The notes under the pieces: model-generated
What the model was told of the DNA's origin: nothing
Database searches by the model: none
Seen by the model: only the letters and a program-made list of their open reading frames with translations
Assembly (NCBI GenBank): GCA_021496505.1
Contig: CP053031.1
Span: forward strand, 2,968,001-3,032,000
Direction: 5' to 3'
Length of the DNA stretch: 64,000 bases
From: Thermoleophilia bacterium SCSIO 60948
Lineage (GTDB): Bacteria > Actinomycetota > Thermoleophilia > Solirubrobacterales > 70-9
In this document: positions 7,734 through 16,127 of the stretch, piece by piece
How positions within the stretch are numbered: the stretch's first letter is position 1
Layout of the letters: each line of letters begins with the position of its first letter
Translations under genes and position numbers: made by a program

Positions 7734-9347
7734 CTAGAGCGGCCGCTCGGTTCCGCTACCGGACAGGCGCCGCAGGAGCGCCGGCGCGAGCGCGTTGCGG
7801 CGAGACATCGCCGCGTAGGCCGCGTTGGCCCCGCAGGCACCGTGCACGCCCCCTCCCGGATGCGCCGACGCGGAAGCGAGATAGAGGTCTCGCACCGGAG
7901 TCTCGGCGCGGCCGAGGCCTGCGACCGGCCGGAAGATGAGCTGCTGGTTGAGATGCGGAGTCCCGCCGTTGATAGCGCCGCCGACGAGATTTCGGTTCGA
8001 GGCCTCGAGGTCAGCCGGCGTGCTGATCCGGCGCGCCCGGACCCGGTCGCGGAACCCGGGCGCCACGGCCTCGATCTGCTCCTCGACCCGGTCGGCGAAC
8101 CGCTCCGCCGCCTCGCCCGTCAGCTCGCCTTCGATCTCGCCGCGGGCGTCGCCGGAGATCGTCTGCGGGGTGTGGGTGTAGGCCCACACGGTGTCCTTGC
8201 CCTGCGGCGAGCGCGTCGGATCGAAGTGCGCGTACTGGCCGAGGACGAGGTAGGGCTCATCGGGCAGCAGTCCGCGGGCGAGCTCGGCCGAGTGCTGCGT
8301 CAGCGCGTCGACCCCTTCGGCGACGTGGATCGTCCCGGCGCGCCGTGCGGGCTCGGCCAGCCAGGGCACCTCGCCGTCGAGCGACCAGTCGACCTTGAAG
8401 GTCGAGTCGCCGTACTCGAAGCGCTTCAGGTCGTCGTGGACCCCCTGCGGCACCGCGGCGGGGTCGAGCATCCGCTCGTAGAGGTGGGGCGCGGCGACGT
8501 CGGCCAGGATCGCCCGCCGCGCCTCGATCCGCTCTCCCGACTCGAGCCGGACGGCGCGCGCGCGTCCGCCGACCAGCTCGATCCGCTCGACGGGTGAGTC
8601 GCAGCGAACCTCCCCGCCGAGGCTCTCGATCCGCCGGACCATGGCCCTGGTCAGGCCGCCGCTGCCGCCCTCCGGCACGGGGAATCCGCCATTCTGAGCG
8701 AGGCCGCAGAGCACCCAGCCGTAGACCCCGCTCGGCGGGGTCTCCGGCGACAGGTCGGCGTGCAGGGCGTTGCCGGCGAGCAGCCGCGGCCCGCCGTCGC
8801 CGCTGAAGTTCTCCTCACCGAGCCGGCGCACGTCGAGCGTCGCGAACCGCGCGAGGCGGATCAGGTCGCCGCCGCCGAGCTTGCGCGCCAGCCTCGCGAC
8901 CGGCACGACCGGCGGGAACGGCCGGAACAGCGCCGCGAGGACGTCGTCGCCGATCTCCTCCCAGAGCGCCATCAGTCGCTTCCACGCCGCGCCGTCGCCG
9001 CGCGCGAACTCCTCCAGGCCAGCGGCGGTCTCCTCGACGTCCTCGCCGATGTACGCACAGCTGCCGTCTCGGCCGGGGTGCGCGACCGGGTTGGGGCTGC
9101 GGCGCCATGTCAGGCCGAAGTCCTCGAGGCCCAGCTCGCGTATCACCGGCGAGGCGAAGGCCAGCGGATAGAAGGCGCTGAAGCGGTCGGAGACGAAGCC
9201 CGGCTCGACGATCTCGCCCGACCTGACCGCACCGCCGGGATCGGGCTCGGCCTCGAGGACGAGAACCTCCCAGCCCGCCTCCGCGAGTCGATTGGCGGCG
9301 ACGAGACCGTTCGGTCCCGACCCGATCACGACCGCGTCGGGGGCCAC
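7734..9347 (-). CDS. FAD-dependent oxidoreductase, phytoene-desaturase-like (COG1233 type)
   Basis: 537 residues. The N-terminus carries the dinucleotide-binding fold DAVVIGSGPNGLVAANRLA and the acidic strand end VLVLEAEPDPGG, then GFVSDRFSAFYPL. The middle has PEGGSGGLTRAMVRRIESLGG followed by a second nucleotide-side strand (RRAILADVAAPHLYERML), and the C-terminus has the closing FAD motif VRDLYLASASAHPGGGVHGACG. This matches CrtI/RetSat-like NAD(P)/FAD oxidoreductases; the substrate is unknown because no carotenoid genes are adjacent. GTG start at 9347, six bases after the stop of the SRPBCC gene, so the two are co-transcribed. Confidence 0.88.
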   Translation of the reverse strand: MAPDAVVIGSGPNGLVAANRLAEAGWEVLVLEAEPDPGGAVRSGEIVEPGFVSDRFSAFYPLAFASPVIRELGLEDFGLTWRRSPNPVAHPGRDGSCAYIGEDVEETAAGLEEFARGDGAAWKRLMALWEEIGDDVLAALFRPFPPVVPVARLARKLGGGDLIRLARFATLDVRRLGEENFSGDGGPRLLAGNALHADLSPETPPSGVYGWVLCGLAQNGGFPVPEGGSGGLTRAMVRRIESLGGEVRCDSPVERIELVGGRARAVRLESGERIEARRAILADVAAPHLYERMLDPAAVPQGVHDDLKRFEYGDSTFKVDWSLDGEVPWLAEPARRAGTIHVAEGVDALTQHSAELARGLLPDEPYLVLGQYAHFDPTRSPQGKDTVWAYTHTPQTISGDARGEIEGELTGEAAERFADRVEEQIEAVAPGFRDRVRARRISTPADLEASNRNLVGGAINGGTPHLNQQLIFRPVAGLGRAETPVRDLYLASASAHPGGGVHGACGANAAYAAMSRRNALAPALLRRLSGSGTERPL

Positions 9348-9353
9348 GGCCCG

Positions 9354-9836
9354 CTAGGGCTGCGCCGACTCGCCGAGCCGGCGATCGGCCGCGGCCGGTT
9401 CCTGGTCGAGCTGGACTGCGATGTCGCGCAGGCGGCGCAGCGACTCGACGTTGCGACCGCGGACGAGCAGGTGGGTCAGCGGGCTGAAAATGAGCGCCGA
9501 GAGCCGATCTCCCGGATCCTCGATCATCGTGACGCGGCTCCCGCCCCCGGTCTCCGCGATCCCGAGCGTGACCAAGGCCGTGCCGAGCGGGCGAGCCTTC
9601 GCGCGCAGGCGCAGCATCCGCGGGGGGTCGGCGTCGAGCACCTCGGTGTGGTCGGAGACCTTGATCGGACCCCACCCGACCTTGTGATGGAACCGCGAGC
9701 CGACCGCGGGCCAGTTCGGGTCCGCATCGCGGATCTGACTCGATCCGACGACCCACTCGCCGTAGCTGCGGGGGTCCGAGAGGACCTCGAAGACGCGTCC
9801 GGGAGGCACGGGGATGTCGATCGAGTTACGGGCCAA
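9354..9836 (-). CDS. SRPBCC (START/polyketide-cyclase-like) protein
   Basis: 160 residues. Begins with TTG at 9836 (MARNSIDIPVPPGRVFEVLSDPRSYGEWV), the typical first strand and helix of the SRPBCC fold, followed by WPAVGSRFHHKVG, LRLRAKARPLGTALVTL and a long C-terminal helix (LLVRGRNVESLRRLRDIAVQL). Such proteins bind hydrophobic ligands in a deep pocket; the ligand is not predictable. It is the first gene of a two-gene unit with the downstream FAD oxidoreductase (six-base gap), suggesting it presents or carries a lipid-like substrate for it. There is no good Shine-Dalgarno, so the exact start is uncertain. Confidence 0.8.
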   Translation of the reverse strand: MARNSIDIPVPPGRVFEVLSDPRSYGEWVVGSSQIRDADPNWPAVGSRFHHKVGWGPIKVSDHTEVLDADPPRMLRLRAKARPLGTALVTLGIAETGGGSRVTMIEDPGDRLSALIFSPLTHLLVRGRNVESLRRLRDIAVQLDQEPAAADRRLGESAQP

Positions 9837-9914
9837 GGCGCGAACGACGGTTGCCCGCGCTGTGCACGAGGAAACACGCCGGTGGCGGCGCCCGGCGTGG
9901 GCTCGGTCCGCGGT

Positions 9915-11348
9915 TCAGCGGCCGACGTGGATGCCGATTCGCTCCGGCACGCCGGCGACCAGCGCGGTCAGAGGATCGGGCTGCAGGCCACCCTCCTGGG
10001 CGGTCTCCGAGCGCAGCAGCGCCGCGCGGATGATCGAGCCGCCGATGAACCGAAACGGCTCCGGCGGGACGGCTGGGGGCTTCGGGTCGATCAGCGCGAG
10101 GCGGCTGAAGGCATCGCGGCGATCGAGCGCGAGCGAGGCGAGGACCCGGCCGATGAGACGCGAGGGGCCGACGCCGTTCCCCGTATAGCCGAACCCGGCC
10201 GCGACCCGCTCGTCGACCGGCAGGACGACGGGGATGTGGCTCGGCGAGACGTCGATCGGTCCTCCCCAGCCGTGATCGATCCGCCGACCCTCGAGCATCG
10301 GGAAGAAGCGGACGAGGTGCTCGGCGACCTCCTCGACGAGCGGCGGGTCGAGCTCGGTCGAGCCGTTCGTGCGAGCTCCGGGGACGACCTTGCCGCCTCC
10401 CCAGCCGAAGGCGATCCGATCGTCCTCGGTCGTACGGAAATAGTGGACCATCGCGCGCGAATCGGTGATGCACTCGCCGCCACGCCACCCGAGCTCGTCG
10501 AGGACGTCGGGCACCGGTTCGGTGATCACCATGTGCGACGAGGTCAGCGTCAGCCGGCGGCTCGTCGGCCCGAACGCGGCGAGCCTGCCCCCGGCGCCGA
10601 GCGAGGCGCGGCCGGCGGCGACCGATCCGAGCGGCGTGATGACCTTGACCCCGTCCGAGCCCGAGCGGACCTCGAGCACGGGCGTGCGCTCGAAGATCCG
10701 GACGCCGCGGTCGATCAGCCGGCGCCGCAGCCCGAGCGCGAGCCGCGCCGGGTGGACCGTCGCCGCGCCGGGATAGAGCGCGCCGCCGCGGAACACGGGC
10801 GAGGCGCAACGCTCGGCGACCTCGGCCGGCGTCAGCTCGCGGGCGGCCTGCGGCTCGCCGAGCTCGGCGAGGGCCTCGAGCGGACGCTCCCAGGCGCCGT
10901 CGTGGACGGGCGTCGTCGCGACCTGCATGTACCCGGACTGGCGGAAGTGGGCGTCGACGCCCTCGGCCTCGCAGAACTCGCCGATCGCGTCGACCGCGGC
11001 CTGGGACTCGCGCGCCACCTCGATCGCGCGCGCGTCGCCGAAGCGGTCGCGCATACCGGGCAGGCTGAACCAGAGACAGTTGGCGAAACCTCCGTTGCGG
11101 CCGCTCGGTCCGGCGCCGCAGTGCTCGTCGGCCTCGAGCAGCACGACGCTGGCCTCGGGTTCGGCGGCGAGAACCTCCCACGCCGTCCACAGCCCGGTGA
11201 ACCCACCGCCGACCACGACGACGTCCGCGCGCACGTCGCCCTCGAGCGGCGGCTCGGGTTCTACGGGCCCGGCGTCGTCGAGCCACCATCCCCTCGCGTC
11301 GTGGCGTCCGACCACACCCGAAGTGTTGCGAACCACGCGGCCCGGCAC
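9915..11348 (-). CDS. FAD-dependent amine/amino-acid oxidase (DAO family, PuuB-like)
   Basis: 477 residues. After a 38-residue lead comes DVVVVGGGFTGLWTAWEVL with VVLLEADEHCGAGPSGRNGGF, the FAD-binding motif and flavin-contact loop of the D-amino-acid-oxidase fold. Later landmarks are TVHPARLALGLRRRLIDRGV, TEDDRIAFGWGGGK, HGWGGPIDVSPSHIPV and GFGYTGNGVGPSRLIG, which closes the FAD site. The closest families are gamma-glutamylputrescine oxidase (PuuB) and related glycine/sarcosine oxidases, enzymes that oxidise a C-N bond and release H2O2. GTG start at 11348. A polyamine connection is attractive because of the importer at 1-2281 but is inference. The gap to ppk1 upstream is only 52 nt. Confidence 0.85.
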   Translation of the reverse strand: MPGRVVRNTSGVVGRHDARGWWLDDAGPVEPEPPLEGDVRADVVVVGGGFTGLWTAWEVLAAEPEASVVLLEADEHCGAGPSGRNGGFANCLWFSLPGMRDRFGDARAIEVARESQAAVDAIGEFCEAEGVDAHFRQSGYMQVATTPVHDGAWERPLEALAELGEPQAARELTPAEVAERCASPVFRGGALYPGAATVHPARLALGLRRRLIDRGVRIFERTPVLEVRSGSDGVKVITPLGSVAAGRASLGAGGRLAAFGPTSRRLTLTSSHMVITEPVPDVLDELGWRGGECITDSRAMVHYFRTTEDDRIAFGWGGGKVVPGARTNGSTELDPPLVEEVAEHLVRFFPMLEGRRIDHGWGGPIDVSPSHIPVVLPVDERVAAGFGYTGNGVGPSRLIGRVLASLALDRRDAFSRLALIDPKPPAVPPEPFRFIGGSIIRAALLRSETAQEGGLQPDPLTALVAGVPERIGIHVGR

Positions 11349-11400
11349 CGGCCAACCCTCGCGCCACGGGTTGTCCGTTGCGGCACGACGGTGATCGCGG

Positions 11401-13626
11401 CTAGATCGTCGCGTGCTCAGCCGAGCGCATGGAGTGGCGCTCCATCAGCTCGCGCTGCACGGAGCGCGGGCGGTCGCCGTCGGGCACGCTTCGCGTCCAT
11501 TTGCCCGTGGAGTCGAGCACCCACGAGTTCGCGTCGTCGGCGAGGCTGCGGTCGAGGACGTCGCTCAGCTGCTCGCGCACGCTCGCATCGAGCACGGGCA
11601 CGACGAGCTCGACGCGGTTGTAGAGGTTGCGCGGCATCAGGTCGGCCGAGCCGATGTAGATCGCCGGCTCCTCGCCGGGCCGCTCGAAGGAGAAGATCCG
11701 CGAGTGCTCGAGGAAGCGCCCGACGATCGACTTGACGTTGATGTTCTCCGAGACCCCCTTGACCCCCGGGCGCAGCGCGCAGATCCCGCGGACGTTGAGA
11801 TCGATCTCGACCCCGGCCCGTGAGGCGCGGTAGAGGGCGCGGATCGACGCCGGGTCGAGCAGCGAGTTCATCTTCAGGCGAATTCGCGCCGGCGCATCCG
11901 GGCGGTGGGCGGCGGCCGTTCGCTCGATCTCGGCCTCGATCCCCGGCTGGAGCCCGAACGGCGCCACGAGCGCCTTGCGGTAGCGGGTCGTTCGCGCGTA
12001 GCCGGTCAGGTAGTTGAACATCTCGCCGATGTCGAGCCCGATCGCGCGGTCGGCCGTGAACAGCCCGATGTCCGTGTAGATCCGCGCCGTCTTGGCGTTG
12101 TAGTTGCCGGTCCCGATGTGGACGTAGTGGCGGACGCCCTTGCCCTCGCGGCGGACGACGAGCACGCACTTGCAGTGGGTCTTCAGGGCCGGGATGCCGT
12201 AGACGACGTGCACCCCCGACTCCTCGAGCTCCTTCGCCCAGCGGATGTTCGCCGACTCGTCGAAGCGCGCCTTGAGCTCGACCATGCAGACGACCTGCTT
12301 GCCACGCTCGGCGGCCTCGATCAGCATCGGGATCTGCGGTGAGTCGGCGCTCGTGCGGTACACGGTCTGCTTGATCGCGAGCACCTGCGGGTCGTGGACC
12401 GCCTGCTCGACGAAGCGCTCGACGGTCGTGGCGAACGAGTCGTAGGGGTGGTGGACGACGATGTCGCGCTCGCGCATCGCGGCGAAGAAGTCGGCCGGCT
12501 TGCCCTCGTCGATCAGCGCCGGCGGGGTCACGCCCGAGTACGGCGGATCGCGGAGCTCGCGGAAGCCGCGAACGCCGTGCACCTCCCAGAGACCGGTCAT
12601 GTCGAGCATGCCCTCGACGAAGAACAGCTCGTCCTCGTCGATGCCGAGCGCGTCGATCAGCCGGTCGCGCAGCACGGGCGCCATCCCGGCCGACACCTCG
12701 AGCCGCATCACCTCGCCGAAGCGACGGCGGCGGAGCTCCTCCTCGACCGCCTGGAGCAGGTCGTCGGCCTCGTCGGAGACGTCGTAGTCGGTGTCGCGGG
12801 TTACTCGGAAGAGCGCATGGTCGACGACCTCCATGCCCGGGAACAGCGAGGCGAGGTTCGCGGCGATCAGCTGTTCGACCGGAAGCAACGTCCGTCCGCC
12901 CTCGCCGACCTCGACGAAGCGCCCGAAGATCTCGAGCGGCACTTTGACGCGCGCGAGCACCTCGCCCTCGGACTTCGGGTCGCGGAGCATGACGAGCAGG
13001 CTCAGCGAGAGGTTCGAGATGTACGGGAACGGCCGGCCCAGGCCGAGGACGAGCGGCGTGAGGGCCGGGTAGATCTGGCGCTCGAACAGCGCGTTCAGCT
13101 TGCGCCGCTCCTCGCTCGGCACGTCCTCGATGTCGACGATCCGCAGGCCGTGCCCGGCCAGCGCGGGGCGAATCTGGCGCTCGAAGGCACGGCAGACCCG
13201 TGAGCGCTGCTCGGCGACGCGGTCGGCGATCAGCTCGATCTGCTCGCCGGGCCCGAGCGCGTCGGCGCCACGCCCTCCGCGCCCGGTTTCGCGAGCGGCG
13301 TTGAGGGTCGCGACGCGGACCATGAAGAACTCGTCGAGGTTCGACTCCCAGATCGCGCAGAACTTGAGCCGCTCGAGCAGCGGCTGGTCCGGGTCCTCGG
13401 CGAGCTCGAGGACGCGGGCGTTGAACTCGAGCCACGAGAGCTCGCGGTTGAAGAACAGAGCCGGGTCGTCGAAGTCCTGAGCCGGCGGCGGCGCAGGGAC
13501 CTCATCGAGCCCCGGCACGCGTTCGGGCACCCCGGAGAGCGCCTCTAGATTCGGGTCCGAGTCGCGGTCGCCCGCGGCGGCCTGCGCTTCGGGACCGCTG
13601 AGCTCGGCCGGTTCTGGGGACGTCAT
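11401..13626 (-). CDS. ppk1: Polyphosphate kinase 1
   Basis: 741 residues, the usual length. Reversibly transfers the gamma-phosphate of ATP to polyphosphate. N-terminal domain: FNRELSWLEFNARVLELA and KFCAIWESNLDEFFMVRV. Catalytic core: KQTVYRTSADSPQIPML, MVELKARFDESANIRWA, ALKTHCKCVLVVRR and YVHIGTGNYNAKTARIYTD, the last containing the His that is phosphorylated in PPK1. The C-terminal half has the second phospholipase-D-like domain (RGICALRPGVKGVSENI, then YIGSADLMPRNLYNRVE). It starts 48 nt after the PHP-GT4 fusion on the same strand, so it is probably the second gene of the phosphate-controlled unit starting near 16.1 kb. The Ppx gene for the reverse direction lies at 19.9 kb. Confidence 0.97.
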   Translation of the reverse strand: MTSPEPAELSGPEAQAAAGDRDSDPNLEALSGVPERVPGLDEVPAPPPAQDFDDPALFFNRELSWLEFNARVLELAEDPDQPLLERLKFCAIWESNLDEFFMVRVATLNAARETGRGGRGADALGPGEQIELIADRVAEQRSRVCRAFERQIRPALAGHGLRIVDIEDVPSEERRKLNALFERQIYPALTPLVLGLGRPFPYISNLSLSLLVMLRDPKSEGEVLARVKVPLEIFGRFVEVGEGGRTLLPVEQLIAANLASLFPGMEVVDHALFRVTRDTDYDVSDEADDLLQAVEEELRRRRFGEVMRLEVSAGMAPVLRDRLIDALGIDEDELFFVEGMLDMTGLWEVHGVRGFRELRDPPYSGVTPPALIDEGKPADFFAAMRERDIVVHHPYDSFATTVERFVEQAVHDPQVLAIKQTVYRTSADSPQIPMLIEAAERGKQVVCMVELKARFDESANIRWAKELEESGVHVVYGIPALKTHCKCVLVVRREGKGVRHYVHIGTGNYNAKTARIYTDIGLFTADRAIGLDIGEMFNYLTGYARTTRYRKALVAPFGLQPGIEAEIERTAAAHRPDAPARIRLKMNSLLDPASIRALYRASRAGVEIDLNVRGICALRPGVKGVSENINVKSIVGRFLEHSRIFSFERPGEEPAIYIGSADLMPRNLYNRVELVVPVLDASVREQLSDVLDRSLADDANSWVLDSTGKWTRSVPDGDRPRSVQRELMERHSMRSAEHATI

Positions 13627-13674
13627 CGGTCCTTCGATCCTACGCCGATCATCGCTTCGCGAAAAGGCGCCGGA

Positions 13675-16008
13675 TCAGGCCGCACGGTGCGCTGCGCCGC
13701 TCGCGCCGATACGGCGGCGCGCCCGGGCGACACCGAGCTCGTAGCCGCGCCCCAGCTGCTCGAGCGAGCGCGACCAGCCGCGGGCTCGCGTCGCGGCGCG
13801 GCCTCCGTCGCCGAGCGCTCCGCGCAGGTACGGCGACGCGCCGAGCTGCGCGATCGCCGAAGCGATCTCGCACGCGTCGGCGCGGCAGAGATAGCCATCG
13901 GCGCCGTGGCGGATCAGCTCGGCCGGCCCGCCCTCGGCGACGGCGACGACCGGGAGCCCGCTCGCCTGCGCCTCCGTGATCACCTGGCCATAGGTGTCGG
14001 TCTGCGAGGCGAAGCAGAAGAGATCGGCGCTCGCGTAGACCCGCGCCAGCTCGTCGCGCTCGACCCAGCCCAGGAACGTCGCCGAGTCGCCCAGCCGCTC
14101 GCGCAGCGCCTGCTCCTCCGGACCGCCGCCGGCGAGCACGAGGTGCAGCCGGGGGTCGCGCTCGCGGGCCAGCTCGAAGCTCTCGGCGAGCAGGTCGACG
14201 CCCTTCTCGCGCGAGAGCCGGCCGACGTAGAGGACCGACACCTCGCCGGGAACCAGATCGGGGTCGCGCTTGGCCGGGTCGTAGAGCTCGAGGTCGACTC
14301 CGCGGCCCCAGCGCGCGATTCCGACCGGGTCGATTCCGAGCTCCTCGACCGAGCGGTCGGCGGGCTCGGACGGTGAGAGCACGACGTCGGCCTGCTCGAG
14401 GAACGAGCGCAGCGCGAACGCCGCCGTCGCGGCGACGCCGGGATCGCCGGAACGCGTACGCGCGTAGCCGACGAGGTCGGTGTGATGGCTGATCGCGAGC
14501 GGCTTCGCCGCGATCTTCGCCGCGACCGCCGCCATCACCCCGGCCGGCCCGGGCGCCGTCAGGTGGATCAGGTCGTAGTTGCCGCCGGCGAGAGTCTCGA
14601 CGAGCTCGGGGGCGCTCGGCACGCCGAGGTGGAGGCCCGGGTAGAACGGCGTCTCCAGCTCGGCCACCGCCGGCAGTCGCCGATCGACGCGCGCGTCCGT
14701 GCCGACGACCTCGACGTCCCAGCCCGGCACGCCGCGCTCGCGCACCCACTCGACCGTGTGCGTGACGCCGTGCATCGACCCGGCGCCGTCTACGACCAGC
14801 GCGACTCGGGGGCGGTCGCCCGGGTCACGGCGACGCAACCTCGCGCGCTCGCCGCCCAACACCGTCGCCGAGGCGACGTACGGAATCGCCGGGATGAACG
14901 CCGACGTCAGCTCTTCGGCCGCGGCTGGAAGCCGGGCCGGGTCCTCGACGGCGGCGGTGACGGTCCTCGCAGCCGCGGCGAGGCGCGCCTCGTGGATCCG
15001 CCGGGCGCGGCGCTCGAGCTCGGAATGGCGGAAGCCCTCGGCCTTGAGCGTGTCGAGCAGGCCCGCGGGGTCGGATGCGAAGCCGACCGAGTCGAGCCAG
15101 GCACTGAGCAGCCCCGAGGCCTCGCCGGCCGATATCTCAGAATCGCCCGAGCCACCGCGCTCGCCCCCGTCGGCGACGACGCGCCGGGCGAGCTCGAGGA
15201 TCGCGCCGGCGGTCACCGCGCGCTTGGAGACCTGGCTCTCGTCGGTCGCCTCCGCCCCGTCGCCGACGCTCGTCGCGGGTTCGGCCGACAGCGATCGGAC
15301 CGCGAGCGCGAGCGCGGCGTGCGCCCACTTAGCGGCGCTGCCCTGCTCACCGCCGGCCTGCGCGTGGCCGCCGCGGATGTGCGCGAGGAAGTCCTCCGGC
15401 GTCTCCGCGAACGGTGTCTGGGTGTAGGTGCGGCCGATGTCGACACCGGCGTGATCGTCCGAGCCGCCCGATTCTGAGCCGCCGCGGGTCTCGAGGTAGA
15501 TCGCCGCCGGGGCGTTCAGCTCCGGCGCGCGCGAGCCGTTGCGCGTCTCCCAGACGCCGAACAGTTCGGCGAGCCGACGGCGGTGGCGCTGCTCGAGGGG
15601 CGCGGCGACCGAGAAGAACGGGTGGGCGAGCGAACACGCGATCTCGTGCTCGGCGAGGTAGGCGGCGCAGGTCTCGAGATCGCGGGCGTTGGACTGCAGG
15701 AACTCGTGATCGGCGGCGTCGATCCCCCAGCAGAGGACGTGAACGGCGTGGCGTTCGCCGCGAAACCAGGTCGTCAGCTCTTCGGAGACGAAGACATCGG
15801 GCAGGTGGGCGATCTCGAGTGCGCCATCGATCGTGTCGTGGTCGGTGATCGTCACGAAGTCCATGCCGCGCGACTTGGCGAGCTCGTAGACCTCCTGCGG
15901 CGGCGTCGCGCACTCGGGCAGTCCGATCGAGCGCGAGATGCCGAGCTTCGCGACCTGCGAGGCGGTCGAGTGGCAGTGCAGGTCGGCCCGCACAGGCTTG
16001 GGAGTCAT
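13675..16008 (-). CDS. Fusion of PHP phosphoesterase domain and GT4 glycosyltransferase
   Basis: 777 residues from ATG 16008, preceded by AGGGAAG. A longer open frame extends upstream but lacks coding character. Residues 1-190 are a PHP domain with every metal-binding position visible: H11 and H13 (DLHCHST), D56-H57 (ITDHDTI), E76, H90, H129 (LAHPFF), E154 and D184/H186 (GSDDHAG). Residues ~190-370 are a helical, Ala/Glu-rich linker. Residues ~375-770 are a GT-B glycosyltransferase of family 4: HGVTHTVEWVRERG, ISHHTDLVGYA, LSPSEPADRSVEELGI, WGRGVDLELYDPAKRD, VLYVGRLSREKGVDLL and ITEAQASGLPVVAVAEGG. The WGRGVD and HTDLVGYA stretches recall SqdX/MgtA/PimB lipid glycosyltransferases. A PHO box lies ~85 nt upstream and ppk1 follows. 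Substrate unproven. Confidence 0.9.
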   Translation of the reverse strand: MTPKPVRADLHCHSTASQVAKLGISRSIGLPECATPPQEVYELAKSRGMDFVTITDHDTIDGALEIAHLPDVFVSEELTTWFRGERHAVHVLCWGIDAADHEFLQSNARDLETCAAYLAEHEIACSLAHPFFSVAAPLEQRHRRRLAELFGVWETRNGSRAPELNAPAAIYLETRGGSESGGSDDHAGVDIGRTYTQTPFAETPEDFLAHIRGGHAQAGGEQGSAAKWAHAALALAVRSLSAEPATSVGDGAEATDESQVSKRAVTAGAILELARRVVADGGERGGSGDSEISAGEASGLLSAWLDSVGFASDPAGLLDTLKAEGFRHSELERRARRIHEARLAAAARTVTAAVEDPARLPAAAEELTSAFIPAIPYVASATVLGGERARLRRRDPGDRPRVALVVDGAGSMHGVTHTVEWVRERGVPGWDVEVVGTDARVDRRLPAVAELETPFYPGLHLGVPSAPELVETLAGGNYDLIHLTAPGPAGVMAAVAAKIAAKPLAISHHTDLVGYARTRSGDPGVAATAAFALRSFLEQADVVLSPSEPADRSVEELGIDPVGIARWGRGVDLELYDPAKRDPDLVPGEVSVLYVGRLSREKGVDLLAESFELARERDPRLHLVLAGGGPEEQALRERLGDSATFLGWVERDELARVYASADLFCFASQTDTYGQVITEAQASGLPVVAVAEGGPAELIRHGADGYLCRADACEIASAIAQLGASPYLRGALGDGGRAATRARGWSRSLEQLGRGYELGVARARRRIGASGAAHRAA

Positions 16009-16084
16009 CGTTGCTTCCCTCTTGTGAGAATTCAGCTTGATTGCAGGGGCGATGCAACCGCGCCGAGCGCCCTCAGCCGTTACC

Positions 16085-16117
16085 GGGCTGACACCAGGCG
16101 GTGAAGTGGCTGTGAAC
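16085..16117 (-). promoter_or_regulatory. PHO box and promoter of the PHP-GT4 / ppk1 unit
   Basis: Reading the minus strand, 16117-16107 is GTTCACAGCCA, 16106-16096 is CTTCACCGCCT and 16095-16085 is GGTGTCAGCCC: two good and one weak 11-nt direct repeats, the architecture of actinobacterial PhoP/PhoB boxes. The second unit can serve as the -35 (CTTCAC), followed after 18 nt by TAACGG as -10. The pstS promoter has the same layout (TTTCAC, 18 nt, TAACAG). Confidence 0.75.
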
Positions 16118-16127
16118 GAGGGTTGGG

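Noticed and set aside
8760-11735. A 991-codon open frame on the plus strand
   Set aside because: It is antisense to the two FAD oxidoreductases and the SRPBCC gene, has an Arg/Asp/Ala-skewed composition and no family motif; GC-rich third positions make such shadows common.
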